The notes beneath the pieces were generated by a model, which did not search any database, was not told the DNA's origin, and saw nothing but the letters and a program-made list of their open reading frames with translations. DNA of 64,000 nt from Chryseobacterium sp. 3008163 (GTDB taxonomy: Bacteria; Bacteroidota; Bacteroidia; Flavobacteriales; Weeksellaceae): the NCBI RefSeq assembly GCF_003669035.1, contig NZ_CP033070.1, positions 1,674,001 to 1,738,000 of the forward strand, written 5' to 3'. This document shows, one piece after another, positions 55,641 to 64,000 of the stretch (within the stretch, counting starts at the first letter, position 1; each line of letters opens with the position of its first letter). Position numbers and translations under genes: made by a program.

Positions 55641-55657
55641 TATTCTAATTTGAAGTA

Positions 55658-55665
55658 CAAATATA
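55658..55665 (-). promoter_or_regulatory. -7 element of argS promoter
   Basis: On the minus strand TATATTTG matches TAnnTTTG, 17 bases before the ATG at 55640. This supports the shorter argS start. Confidence 0.5.
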
Positions 55666-55672
55666 CGGAAAT

Positions 55673-55695
55673 AAAAAAACCGCACTAAGGCGGTT
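55673..55695 (-). terminator. Terminator after the first SusD gene
   Basis: On the minus strand AACCGC (55695-55690) pairs with GCGGTT (55683-55678) and runs into T. Confidence 0.7.
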
Positions 55696-55725
55696 CTTAA
55701 TATGAATGTTAAAAGTGATTAAGTA

Positions 55726-57213
55726 TTAATTGAGGTCCCAAAATACCTTTGTTGTCAATTTATCTCCACCTATTGCAGAAGAAGCCGATTGATAATTAGC
55801 TCCGTTGATGTTAGGTTCTGTAGATGGATACGTTAATCTCACAGGAATTTTTCCTTCTGCAACAGGATATGCACTTGCAGGTGCAACAATATTTGGAAAA
55901 TCTAAACGTCTGAAAAACGTCCAAGATTCAAAACCTCTATTATACATAGCAACCCACGCCTGATTTCCTATTTTCTCCTTCCAATTCCCGGTTGCAGTGT
56001 TGTAATTAACAGCAGCCTGATTATAGTAGGTCGTAGCATCTGCGCTATTCACTCCCCAAAAAGTAAGTGAAGCTTTCACAGCATTCTCATAATGTGTGGC
56101 GGCAGAACCTACGGTATAGCCTCTTTCAGCAGCCTCTGCCAATATAAAATTGATTTCTGCAGCATCAATAAGTACTCCTGGTAGATTTGGCTGTTTTATT
56201 TTATCACCAATATGAGAGTAAGATTCATCATATGGTAGCAAATTTTGGTAACCATAGTTCCCTCCAACATATGTTGTTCCACCATTTTCAGCATCTTTGA
56301 AAGTAAAATAAATAGGTCTTCTAGGATCATTCAAGGTATTCAGCCTATTTACAAAAACTGATGTGGGAACAAAATCATTTCTGTTACTCTGTACCAATTC
56401 TTCATGAATAAGATTGTAGTTTGGTGCAAAAGAATTATAGGCAAGTAAAGCATTATTTGTATTACTTTCAATTACCCCGGCTGCATATGCCTCTTCTATA
56501 CTCGATTTTGCAAGACTACTGTTAACATCGGCCATGTTGATAGCTATTTTTGCTTTCAATGAATTTGCAAATAATTTCCATTTTGAAACATCGCCAGCAT
56601 ATACCAAATCCTGATTAGGAGTTATTGATTTGTAACCTGCATCTAGCTTGGCAATTGCAGCATTTAATCTTATAAGAAGTTGAGGATAAATTGTTGCATC
56701 ATCATCATATTTTGGCAACGGTGTATTTACAATATCCAACGATTGTGAATAAGGAACATCTCCAAAACTATCTACTAAGACCTGGTATGTATAAATCATT
56801 AAAACCTCAATAATAGCAATTCTGTTTTGCTGTATCTTGCCCCACTCAGTTTCGGACATAAGAGCCGGTTTGCTTTCTAATAAAATATTTTCTTTCGCTT
56901 TCTTAAAATTCCCAAGAGCTTCAGAATAGAGATTATCCCAATGATTATCAGGGATATTTCTTGATGTTAAATCATAGCGTGATTCTGCACGATAAGTAGT
57001 TGCTGCCCAATATTGTGAGAAATAGCGAAATACATTTAGATTCACACTTGGTGTGGTAAGCTGATCTACCAATTCTTTTTGTGCATTGGCAAAGAAATAC
57101 TCTCCGGAAGCTTCATAAGCTTTAAGAGAATCGTCATTATAAATATCATCTTCACTAGCACAAGAAGTGATTAAAGTAGAGACTGCAAATATTGATAAAA
57201 AAAACTTTTTCAT
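55726..57213 (-). CDS. SusD/RagB-family outer-membrane lipoprotein (locus 1)
   Basis: A 495-residue surface lipoprotein (lipobox LITSCAS, Cys near 18) that forms the lid of a SusC transporter and binds nutrients. It matches the SusD-like nutrient-binding subgroup: YTYQVLVDSFGDVPYSQSLD, LPKYDDDATIYPQLL, INFILAEAAERGY and AWVAMYNRGFESWTFFRRLD. The substrate is unknown; no glycan enzymes sit nearby, so peptide or other uptake is as likely as sugar. It starts 4 bases after the SusC gene. Confidence 0.9.
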   Translation of the reverse strand: MKKFFLSIFAVSTLITSCASEDDIYNDDSLKAYEASGEYFFANAQKELVDQLTTPSVNLNVFRYFSQYWAATTYRAESRYDLTSRNIPDNHWDNLYSEALGNFKKAKENILLESKPALMSETEWGKIQQNRIAIIEVLMIYTYQVLVDSFGDVPYSQSLDIVNTPLPKYDDDATIYPQLLIRLNAAIAKLDAGYKSITPNQDLVYAGDVSKWKLFANSLKAKIAINMADVNSSLAKSSIEEAYAAGVIESNTNNALLAYNSFAPNYNLIHEELVQSNRNDFVPTSVFVNRLNTLNDPRRPIYFTFKDAENGGTTYVGGNYGYQNLLPYDESYSHIGDKIKQPNLPGVLIDAAEINFILAEAAERGYTVGSAATHYENAVKASLTFWGVNSADATTYYNQAAVNYNTATGNWKEKIGNQAWVAMYNRGFESWTFFRRLDFPNIVAPASAYPVAEGKIPVRLTYPSTEPNINGANYQSASSAIGGDKLTTKVFWDLN

Positions 57214-57217
57214 AATT

Positions 57218-60200
57218 CTAAAAATTAACTTTTACATTAAACGATATGGTTCTCACAGTTGGCATTACACCCGATTGATAACCTTGCACATTACCTCCTG
57301 AAGATCCTGCTTCTGGATCAGCCATCGGAAGATTTTTATGAATTATCCAAAGGTTATTCCCTAAGAGACTGAATGAAGCTGATCTTATGACTGTACCTTC
57401 AAAAACCCTGTTAGGAAGTGTATAGGTAATAGAAGCTTCTCTTAGTTTTACATATGAGCCATCATACACAAAAGCTTTTTCGGGATTTACAGAACCAAAG
57501 ATACCTGTAGAATAACTACCATCAATTCTAACGTCATTAGGTGTTCCATCTTCTTTAACTCCTGGTAGTATTACTCCTCCTCCTTGATCTAATGTATTAC
57601 GGATCGGATTACCTAAATCATTTAGACCCACCGTATTAGGATACAATCCTGTTTCCTGACCGAAAATTTGGTCTAAAGAAAATATATCACCTCCTTTTCG
57701 TATATCAACTAGGAAACCTACTGAAAAGTTTTTATATTTAAATGTATTAGAAATTCCCCCTAACCAATCTGCCTGTATATTACCTAAGACCTGATCGTTA
57801 TTTATCAAATAATACCCGTCATCCCCTACTACTTTGTTACCATTTCCATCGTAAACATAGTCGGTACCACGTATAGTCCCATAAGCTTCTCCCACTGTAG
57901 CATTTAACGATGTATGTTGGAAATTTGCTAATTGGAGATTGGTTCTACCTTCGTCCAAATAGATTAGTTTATTTCTGTTTCTAGACCAATTCACATTAAC
58001 ATTCCAAGCGAAATTTTCTGTTTTGATAGGAGTTCCACTTAAAGCCACCTCAATACCTTTATTTTCTAAATCACCGGCATTAATCATTTTGAATAAATAC
58101 TGTGATGCTGCAGTAGTTGGAACAGAAAAAATTTGATCCGTACTATTGGTTTTATAAACTGAAAAATCTAAGCCTAATCTATTCTTAAACATTTGCAATT
58201 CTATACCTGCCTCCCAAGATTTAGTAATTTCAGGTCTTAGCTGTGAGAAATCCAAATATGTATTTGACAGATCAAATAACGCAGCATCAGATATAGCACC
58301 ATTATTATTTAACCATCCAAATCTGCCCGGTTCAGGATCATTACCAACTTCTGCGTAATTCAATCTTAACTTACCTAAATTAAGCCAAGGTTGTTTAATT
58401 AATTCCGAGAAAATAAAACTTGTTCCCAATGCCCAATAACCATAGCCACCATTGGCTGCAGGTAATGCTGTAGATTTATCATATCTGTAAGATCCTTCTA
58501 AAAATATTGTTCTGTCATAATCAAACGATGCTTGTCCGTAAACACCAGATTTCTTATAAGGAACGTCTGTCTCTATAGGTGCAATAAAGGTTTTAGAGTT
58601 TTGTAAGGCATAGAAATTCGGTTTTAATAGTCCACCTGTAGTAGATGCATTGAAAGCCTCAATATCTCTCTTGATGAAATTATAGCCACCTGTTAACTTC
58701 CCGGTAACTTTCTCCCCAATTTTCATATCATACGTAGCAATAAAATCATAATTTTGCTGCATGAAGTCTCTTGTGAAAATTTCGTATCCGGAAGATTGAT
58801 TGGTCTGTGAAAGACCAAATTCTTCAGCGTGGCTTCCAACAGCTTTTCTTATTTCCTGTTTATCCCTAGTGTAATCAATACCGACTCTTGCTAATAAATT
58901 TAAATTTTTAGTTATCTCATAACTAAGTGATGCACCCGTCAAAAATCTTCTTCTTGTATCAGATTCATAATTTTCATATCTACTCCAGTAAGGATTGTCC
59001 CAAAAATTAGGTGCTAAATTTCCTCCGGTAGGGCTTATCATATTCCATGTTGCATTTTTTTTCGTTCTGAAGTATTGCTCTCTTAAATCTAAAACGTCAA
59101 CATTTGTTGCCCACCATTGCCTGAATCCACCTATGATATTATCACCATATCCTACATTATTTCTGCCGATAGTACTTTGATTAGTAAAAGTAACGAAAGC
59201 ATTAGTCTTTAGTTTGCTCGAAAGGTCATGAGAAAAATTTCCAGTAATCGTATTCTTGTTTAAAGAGCTGTTTGGAAGAATACCCGTTTCATAATTATTT
59301 GTATATCCGAAACTATATGTTGATTTTTCTGTGCCCCCATTCAATGTAATACTATTGATCACAGAGTATGCTTTTTTGAAAAACTTAGTAGGGTCATTTT
59401 TTGCGGCAACCCAAGGTGTGGCCTTTTGATAATTTGGATGACCTTCAATAAAAGCATCCCAGTTGTATACTAAGACATTAGGATTAAATGCATTACCGTA
59501 CGAAGCATCATCTCCAGTAGATGCAATTAGCCCATCATCCATACCATCTCCATTAATATCTCCTATATATGAGCTATCCTCTCCTCCATAACCCTGACCA
59601 TAATCTTTCTGATATTTTGCAAACGTAGATTTATCAAACGTTCCTACAGAAACCGTAGAACTATATGAAATACCTAACCCTGAATTTTTTTTACCTTTCT
59701 TTGTGGTTATCATTATAGCGCCATTAGCAGCCAAACTACCATAAAGAGCCGTTGCTGCAGCTCCTTTAAGAACGTTTACAGATTCTATATTATTAGGGTC
59801 AATATCAGATGCAGCGTTTCCAAAGTCAAATCCGTCACGCCCATTTTTAGCGTCGTTCGTATTGAGATTGGCATTACTTATCGGAATACCATCTACTACG
59901 ATTAACGCCTGATTATTACCCGTTATGGATTTAATACCTCTCATCACAATGTTGGTAGAACCTCCAAAATTGGAATTCATTTTAACATCTAACCCCGCAA
60001 CCTTGCCGGATAGATTATTTAAAAAATTGTTAGTTGGAGATGAATTTACCTGACTTGCATTTAATTGTTGTGAAGAGTAGCCTAAAGATTTTTTCTCTCT
60101 TTTAATACCGAGTGCAGTAACAACCACACCTTCGATTTCTTGTGTTTTTAAGGTATCACTCGGCTTTGTTTGTTGCGCTTGAACAACGACAAAAGACGAG

Positions 60201-60241
60201 GAAAGTACTACAAGTAGTACACCTGATGTTAATTTCTTCAT
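57218..60241 (-). CDS. SusC/RagA-family TonB-linked outer-membrane transporter (locus 1)
   Basis: A 1007-residue barrel transporter with signal peptide (VVLSSSFVVVQAQQ). The TonB box and plug follow at once (TQEIEGVVVTALGIKREKKSLGYS; GLDVKMNSNFGGSTNIVMRG; LKGAAATALYGSLAANGAIMITTKKG). The N-terminal carboxypeptidase-regulatory-like domain found in most SusC proteins is absent. The terminal residue is Phe. Operon with the downstream SusD gene; divergent from rnhB. Confidence 0.93.
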   Translation of the reverse strand: MKKLTSGVLLVVLSSSFVVVQAQQTKPSDTLKTQEIEGVVVTALGIKREKKSLGYSSQQLNASQVNSSPTNNFLNNLSGKVAGLDVKMNSNFGGSTNIVMRGIKSITGNNQALIVVDGIPISNANLNTNDAKNGRDGFDFGNAASDIDPNNIESVNVLKGAAATALYGSLAANGAIMITTKKGKKNSGLGISYSSTVSVGTFDKSTFAKYQKDYGQGYGGEDSSYIGDINGDGMDDGLIASTGDDASYGNAFNPNVLVYNWDAFIEGHPNYQKATPWVAAKNDPTKFFKKAYSVINSITLNGGTEKSTYSFGYTNNYETGILPNSSLNKNTITGNFSHDLSSKLKTNAFVTFTNQSTIGRNNVGYGDNIIGGFRQWWATNVDVLDLREQYFRTKKNATWNMISPTGGNLAPNFWDNPYWSRYENYESDTRRRFLTGASLSYEITKNLNLLARVGIDYTRDKQEIRKAVGSHAEEFGLSQTNQSSGYEIFTRDFMQQNYDFIATYDMKIGEKVTGKLTGGYNFIKRDIEAFNASTTGGLLKPNFYALQNSKTFIAPIETDVPYKKSGVYGQASFDYDRTIFLEGSYRYDKSTALPAANGGYGYWALGTSFIFSELIKQPWLNLGKLRLNYAEVGNDPEPGRFGWLNNNGAISDAALFDLSNTYLDFSQLRPEITKSWEAGIELQMFKNRLGLDFSVYKTNSTDQIFSVPTTAASQYLFKMINAGDLENKGIEVALSGTPIKTENFAWNVNVNWSRNRNKLIYLDEGRTNLQLANFQHTSLNATVGEAYGTIRGTDYVYDGNGNKVVGDDGYYLINNDQVLGNIQADWLGGISNTFKYKNFSVGFLVDIRKGGDIFSLDQIFGQETGLYPNTVGLNDLGNPIRNTLDQGGGVILPGVKEDGTPNDVRIDGSYSTGIFGSVNPEKAFVYDGSYVKLREASITYTLPNRVFEGTVIRSASFSLLGNNLWIIHKNLPMADPEAGSSGGNVQGYQSGVMPTVRTISFNVKVNF

Positions 60242-60377
60242 ATAAATACATTAATTTTGTGTTAACAAAGTTGTGAAACTTTTTCTTAAGAAACTGTTAA
60301 AAAGAGAAAAAATTATTATGAATAGAATAACAAATCATATTTATTCCTATTTTAAAACATATAAATGTTAAAATTTT

Positions 60378-60962
60378 ATGGAATTATTAAAAAAATGGTC
60401 AAATTTTTACATTGAGGCAGGATGTGATGAGGTTGGGAGGGGCTGCCTAAGCGGACCAGTGGTTGCAGCGGCGGTAATTTTGGATGAAAAATTTGAACAA
60501 AACTTGGTGAACGATTCAAAGAAATTAAGTTTTAAAACCAGAATGGAACTAGACAGTTATATCAAAAATAATGTTAAAAGTTATGCAATTGCAGAACTAC
60601 CTCCAGCGTTCATTGATGAACATAACATACTGAATGCCAGCATCCACGCAATGCATCGTGCTTTAGATCAATTAGCAATACGCCCAGAGTTGATTTTGGT
60701 AGATGGAAATAAATTTCACCCTTACAACTTCATTCCGCATCAATGTATTATTAAAGGTGATTCGAAAGTTTTATCAATTGCAGCGGCTTCTATTTTAGCG
60801 AAAAATTATAGAGATAAATTGATGATTGAGCTGCATGAAGAACACCCAGAGTACGGATGGAATACCAACTTTGGATATGCCACAAAAAAACACCAGGAAG
60901 CCCTGATAAAGCATGGTGTAACGAAATACCATAGACAATCTTTCAGATTAAAATATGACTGA
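60378..60962 (+). CDS. rnhB: Ribonuclease HII
   Basis: Removes RNA from RNA-DNA hybrids and single ribonucleotides in DNA. A 194-residue protein with GCDEVGRGCLSGPVVAAAV (catalytic Asp-Glu), LILVDGNK (Asp) and IAAASILAKNYRDKLM (Asp): all four acidic residues appear present. The ATG at 60378 fits family length. Confidence 0.95.
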   Translation: MELLKKWSNFYIEAGCDEVGRGCLSGPVVAAAVILDEKFEQNLVNDSKKLSFKTRMELDSYIKNNVKSYAIAELPPAFIDEHNILNASIHAMHRALDQLAIRPELILVDGNKFHPYNFIPHQCIIKGDSKVLSIAAASILAKNYRDKLMIELHEEHPEYGWNTNFGYATKKHQEALIKHGVTKYHRQSFRLKYD

Positions 60963-61030
60963 TTAAAAATGCTTTGTGAATTATGAGTTAAAAAATATTA
61001 ACATTTTAAATTTAAAATGATTCCAAATTA

Positions 61031-61060
61031 AAAAGAGAAGTAATAAATTGCTTCTCTTTT
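61031..61060 (+). terminator. Terminator after rnhB
   Basis: AAAAGAGAAG (61031-61040) pairs with CTTCTCTTTT (61051-61060). Confidence 0.7.
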
Positions 61061-61181
61061 CTGTTATATAATGTTAAGAATTTTTACCACTATCATTTTA
61101 ATAAGTATTCTTCTTAATAGGAAATTTTATAAAACAACTTGAAAAAATCAGAATTTCACTTGTAATTTGTTGATATTTATA

Positions 61182-61212
61182 AAAAAAGACTGCCCTAGGA
61201 CAGTCTTTTTTT
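61182..61212. terminator. Terminator after the second SusD gene (bidirectional)
   Basis: AAAAAAGACTG (61182-61192) pairs with CAGTCTTTTTT (61201-61211), with A and T tracts on either side. Confidence 0.8.
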
Positions 61213-61231
61213 ATAAAACTAACTTATTAAA

Positions 61232-62911
61232 TTAGTTTTGATTCCAGAAAGGAGTATATTGGTTTTTAACAAATACCTGTGCACTAGATATCGCTGGCAC
61301 ATTAGCAGAATTAGCAACATATTCAGAATTTGGATACACTAATCTGTAAGGCTTGTTAGGATACTGTGCAGTAGTAGCCATTGGAGTAAACGGATAACCT
61401 GTTCTATTATACTCTATAAACATTTCAGTTGGGTTTATATTCGTCAACGCAATCCATTTTTGAGTCATAATTGCCTCAATTTTCTGAGTATTTGTACCCG
61501 TCCAACCCAAGCCAGGTCTAGCTGAAATTGCAGTTATATACGGAGCTAAAACTTGAGCCATAGTAAGAGGTGGCGTAACAGGAATAGTAACAGGAGGGAC
61601 AGGAATAGGAACTCCTAACCAAGTTGCATTAGCAACTATAGCATTAGTGAATTTAGCTTGAGCATTGATAGTTCCAAAAATCGAAGGCCATCTAAGTGCA
61701 GCTTCCGCTTGTAACAAATCACTCTCAGCCTGCGAAAAAAGCAAACCTCCTCTAGCATTATTTTGAGTGACTGAAGTAGCTAAATTAGTAGCTGTAGCAC
61801 CAAAATTTCCAAATCCTAATTTTGAAGTACTAACATTATTTACAGGTACTCCAGGTTGGCCAGGAACATTACCTTGTCTTACTCCTTTTAATCCTACAAA
61901 AGCAACACCATTATAATCAACTGAATTTACATTTGTAAACAATCTCCCTTTTCTAGGGTCAGTAATACCATTAAATTTAGAATAATTAGGATCATTAAGG
62001 ATTCTATTCATTTCAAGTGAATTTGCCATGTGCTCAGAAACAACTACAACCGCATAATTTGACGCTTGCTGTCCTGCTGCATTTCTAGCCCAAGTTAAAG
62101 CATATGGATTCATCTGATCATCAGTAGACGAATTATATCCAGGGTTCAATCTTACTTCTTCTTCTATAAATGTTGCACCAGCTAATGTTTGAAGTTTTGT
62201 ATTTCTATACGTAGCTAAATCACCGGTAACATTTGACATTCTAACTAGTAATCTGAGTTTTATAGTATTAGACAGAGCTTTCCATTTAGTCATATTTCCA
62301 GAGAAAACTATATCAGAGGTAGGCACTAAAGCATCATGATTCGCAGCATCAATGATTGTATTTGCTTCTTCTAATTTCGTAATTAAGCTTTTATAAATAT
62401 CTGAATCATTATCATATTTGGGTGTTGTATTCTGCTGGCCTAGGAAGGCCTCACTATAAGGAACCTTTCCGTACAAATCAACTATATACTGCATATAATA
62501 AGCCTTCATAATTTTGGCTATAGCAACATAATTATCTTGTTTATGGTCAGCATTACTGGTAATCTCCATTTGATTGAAATTTGCAATTCTTGGATACAAA
62601 CCTCCCCAAATACCACTATAAAAAGTATTATCTACACTAGATAGAGAAAATTCTCTTGAAAACGGACCAGCAATTGTGTAAGAATTTCCTGCCCAGCTAT
62701 TCATCATTAGGTTACCAAACTGCATCATTGTACCTGCCTGCGTTCTATATGCAGTACTTAAAGCGCCTGGAAGCATAAGTTCAGGAGTAATCATCTCTGC
62801 CTGTACAGCATTTGGATTATCATTTACATCCAAATATTCATTATTACAAGATATTGCGGCAAAACCTACAGTGGCAGCTAAAATTGTCGTTAGGAATTTA
62901 TTATTTTTCAT
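61232..62911 (-). CDS. SusD/RagB-family outer-membrane lipoprotein (locus 2)
   Basis: A 559-residue lipoprotein with lipobox FAAISCNN. SusD-like nutrient-binding subgroup features: MMNSWAGNSYTIAGPFSREFS, YIVDLYGKVPYSEAFLG, TPKYDNDSDIYKSLI and LLQAEAALRWP. It carries an unusual Pro/Val-rich loop, GVPIPVPPVTIPVTPPLTMA, about 95 residues before the C-terminus, probably a surface loop. It follows its SusC partner by 9 bases. Confidence 0.9.
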   Translation of the reverse strand: MKNNKFLTTILAATVGFAAISCNNEYLDVNDNPNAVQAEMITPELMLPGALSTAYRTQAGTMMQFGNLMMNSWAGNSYTIAGPFSREFSLSSVDNTFYSGIWGGLYPRIANFNQMEITSNADHKQDNYVAIAKIMKAYYMQYIVDLYGKVPYSEAFLGQQNTTPKYDNDSDIYKSLITKLEEANTIIDAANHDALVPTSDIVFSGNMTKWKALSNTIKLRLLVRMSNVTGDLATYRNTKLQTLAGATFIEEEVRLNPGYNSSTDDQMNPYALTWARNAAGQQASNYAVVVVSEHMANSLEMNRILNDPNYSKFNGITDPRKGRLFTNVNSVDYNGVAFVGLKGVRQGNVPGQPGVPVNNVSTSKLGFGNFGATATNLATSVTQNNARGGLLFSQAESDLLQAEAALRWPSIFGTINAQAKFTNAIVANATWLGVPIPVPPVTIPVTPPLTMAQVLAPYITAISARPGLGWTGTNTQKIEAIMTQKWIALTNINPTEMFIEYNRTGYPFTPMATTAQYPNKPYRLVYPNSEYVANSANVPAISSAQVFVKNQYTPFWNQN

Positions 62912-62920
62912 TTTTTTAAA

Positions 62921-64000
62921 TTAAAAAGTTACATTAAGATTAAAACCAAAAGTTCTCATACTAGGATATTGTCCTGTAACTGCAAATCCTCCTGCATTTC
63001 CGTTTGTGTTAGCAGTTTCCGGATCGTTATAGTTTCTATTATCTTTAGCATAAATGAAGAATGGATTTCTTGCATATACACCTACTGCTAATGAATTAAC
63101 AAAAGTATTTTTAAGAATTGATTTTGGTAAATCATAAGATAAAGCAATTTCTCTAACTTTTAATGCTGTCCCATCTACAACGAATTCTTCACCTACAGAT
63201 GTATAAGCCGACGTTGTAAAGTAATTCATTACTCCGAAATAGCTTGCATCATTACCTACGGGTGTACTATTAACAACATATTGCCCATTAACTAACTGAA
63301 CTGAATTTGGAATTACATATCCTTGAGATCTATCAAAATCACCTGTTTTTTCAGAAGACCCTGTAGTTCCTAAGCTTGCTTTAGCCAAAGAAACAAAGCT
63401 ATTTCCAGTTCGGTAATCTGCAGTAGCACTTAGAGTAAGTCCTTTGAATTTAAATGAAGTATTGATACCAACTACGTAATCAGGGTTCACTTTTCCAAGA
63501 ACTTCAAAAGTAGTGGTAGACAAAGGATTACCATTTGCGTTCACAATAATATTTCCACTTGGATCTCTTTGATACTTGGTTCCTTTAATTACTGGAAAAC
63601 TTTCTCCTTTAACTGCAAAAATACCTGCGTTTGTAGTAGTTGAATTATACAATGCCACTTCATCAACACCATCTGCTAATGATAAAATTTCAGTATCATA
63701 AGTTGAATAAGACCCTCTAACTTTCCATTCAAAGTCTTTTGTTTTAATAGGCGTAAATCCTAAATCCAATTCGTACCCTTGGTTTCTACTATCTCCGATA
63801 TTGTCCTGAAAATTACTAATTCCTGATGCAGTTGAAGTAGTAATTGTAGTAATAAAGTTGTCATTATCATTTCTATAAACAGAACCTTCAAAAGTAATTC
63901 TATCTTTAAAGAAACCTAATTGTATTGATGCTTCTTTTGAAATGAAGAATTCAGGTTCAATATCTTGAGCATATATAGTAGTTGTAGGAAGATAAGACGA
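62921..64000 (-). CDS. SusC/RagA-family TonB-linked transporter (locus 2), C-terminal part, truncated by window end
   Basis: The frame is open to the right edge of the window (reading SSYLPTTTIYAQDIEPEFFISKEASI from base 64000), so the N-terminal half lies outside. Seen are beta strands of the barrel (ELDLGFTPIKTKDFEWKVRGSYSTYDTEI), NPDYVVGINTSFKFKGLTLSATADYRTG and the C-terminal ending MRTFGFNLNVTF. It pairs with the SusD gene 9 bases downstream. Confidence 0.9.
   Translation of the reverse strand, partial: SSYLPTTTIYAQDIEPEFFISKEASIQLGFFKDRITFEGSVYRNDNDNFITTITTSTASGISNFQDNIGDSRNQGYELDLGFTPIKTKDFEWKVRGSYSTYDTEILSLADGVDEVALYNSTTTNAGIFAVKGESFPVIKGTKYQRDPSGNIIVNANGNPLSTTTFEVLGKVNPDYVVGINTSFKFKGLTLSATADYRTGNSFVSLAKASLGTTGSSEKTGDFDRSQGYVIPNSVQLVNGQYVVNSTPVGNDASYFGVMNYFTTSAYTSVGEEFVVDGTALKVREIALSYDLPKSILKNTFVNSLAVGVYARNPFFIYAKDNRNYNDPETANTNGNAGGFAVTGQYPSMRTFGFNLNVTF

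Overview
The window looks like a flavobacterial (Bacteroidota) chromosome, most like Chryseobacterium or a close relative. The evidence is low GC content, promoters of the TTTG-N19-TAnnTTTG type, a lone sucC, a TamB plus TamL pair, SusC/SusD pairs, and GC-rich intergenic hairpin repeats typical of this group.

Layout. 1-18.6 kb is ordinary chromosome: a ClC channel (cut by the window edge), sucC, a LuxR-type regulator, an MpaB-like oxygenase, recA, htpG, an AraC-type membrane regulator, three tandem serine hydrolases with TPR tails, an alkyltransferase-like protein, a deoxyhypusine-synthase-like enzyme, an outer-membrane barrel, arfB and menE. 18.6-44.5 kb is a genomic island of about 26 kb, bounded by two identical 73-bp copies of a tRNA-Gln(TTG) gene. 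It carries a large serine recombinase whose reading frame runs antisense through the left tRNA copy, an excisionase-like protein, conserved element genes of unknown function and an XRE regulator. Its cargo looks like defence: an Mrr-like nuclease, a KAP NTPase paired with a PD-(D/E)XK protein, an AbiEii nucleotidyltransferase with a small DUF6922-like partner, a tightly coupled four-gene operon that I do not recognise (membrane protein, two large proteins, nuclease), and a PARIS-like ATPase/DUF4435 pair followed by a DUF262 protein. 44.5-64 kb is chromosome again: tamB-tamL, a YihY-family protein, argS with a large insertion, a SusD-SusC pair, rnhB, and a second SusD-SusC pair cut by the right edge.

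A pattern runs through the whole window. At least nine genes (LuxR regulator, third serine hydrolase, arfB, menE, the island membrane protein, the next gene in that operon, the DUF4435 gene, its ATPase partner, tamL) are broken in the deposited sequence. Almost every break is explained by one base missing from an A/T homopolymer, and restoring it gives a continuous, family-like protein. Consensus error is the simplest explanation. I annotate these as single genes over their full span. The repair matters for biology: it turns scattered island fragments into coherent operons.

How the island may work (inference): the recombinase and excisionase-like genes move the element at tRNA-Gln. The XRE regulator and its palindrome sit in a divergent control region beside the conserved core genes. 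The rest is a stack of independent nuclease/NTPase modules with no visible conjugation genes. The best candidates for something undescribed are the four-gene operon at 33.2-39.6 kb and the KAP-nuclease pair at 26.0-31.1 kb.
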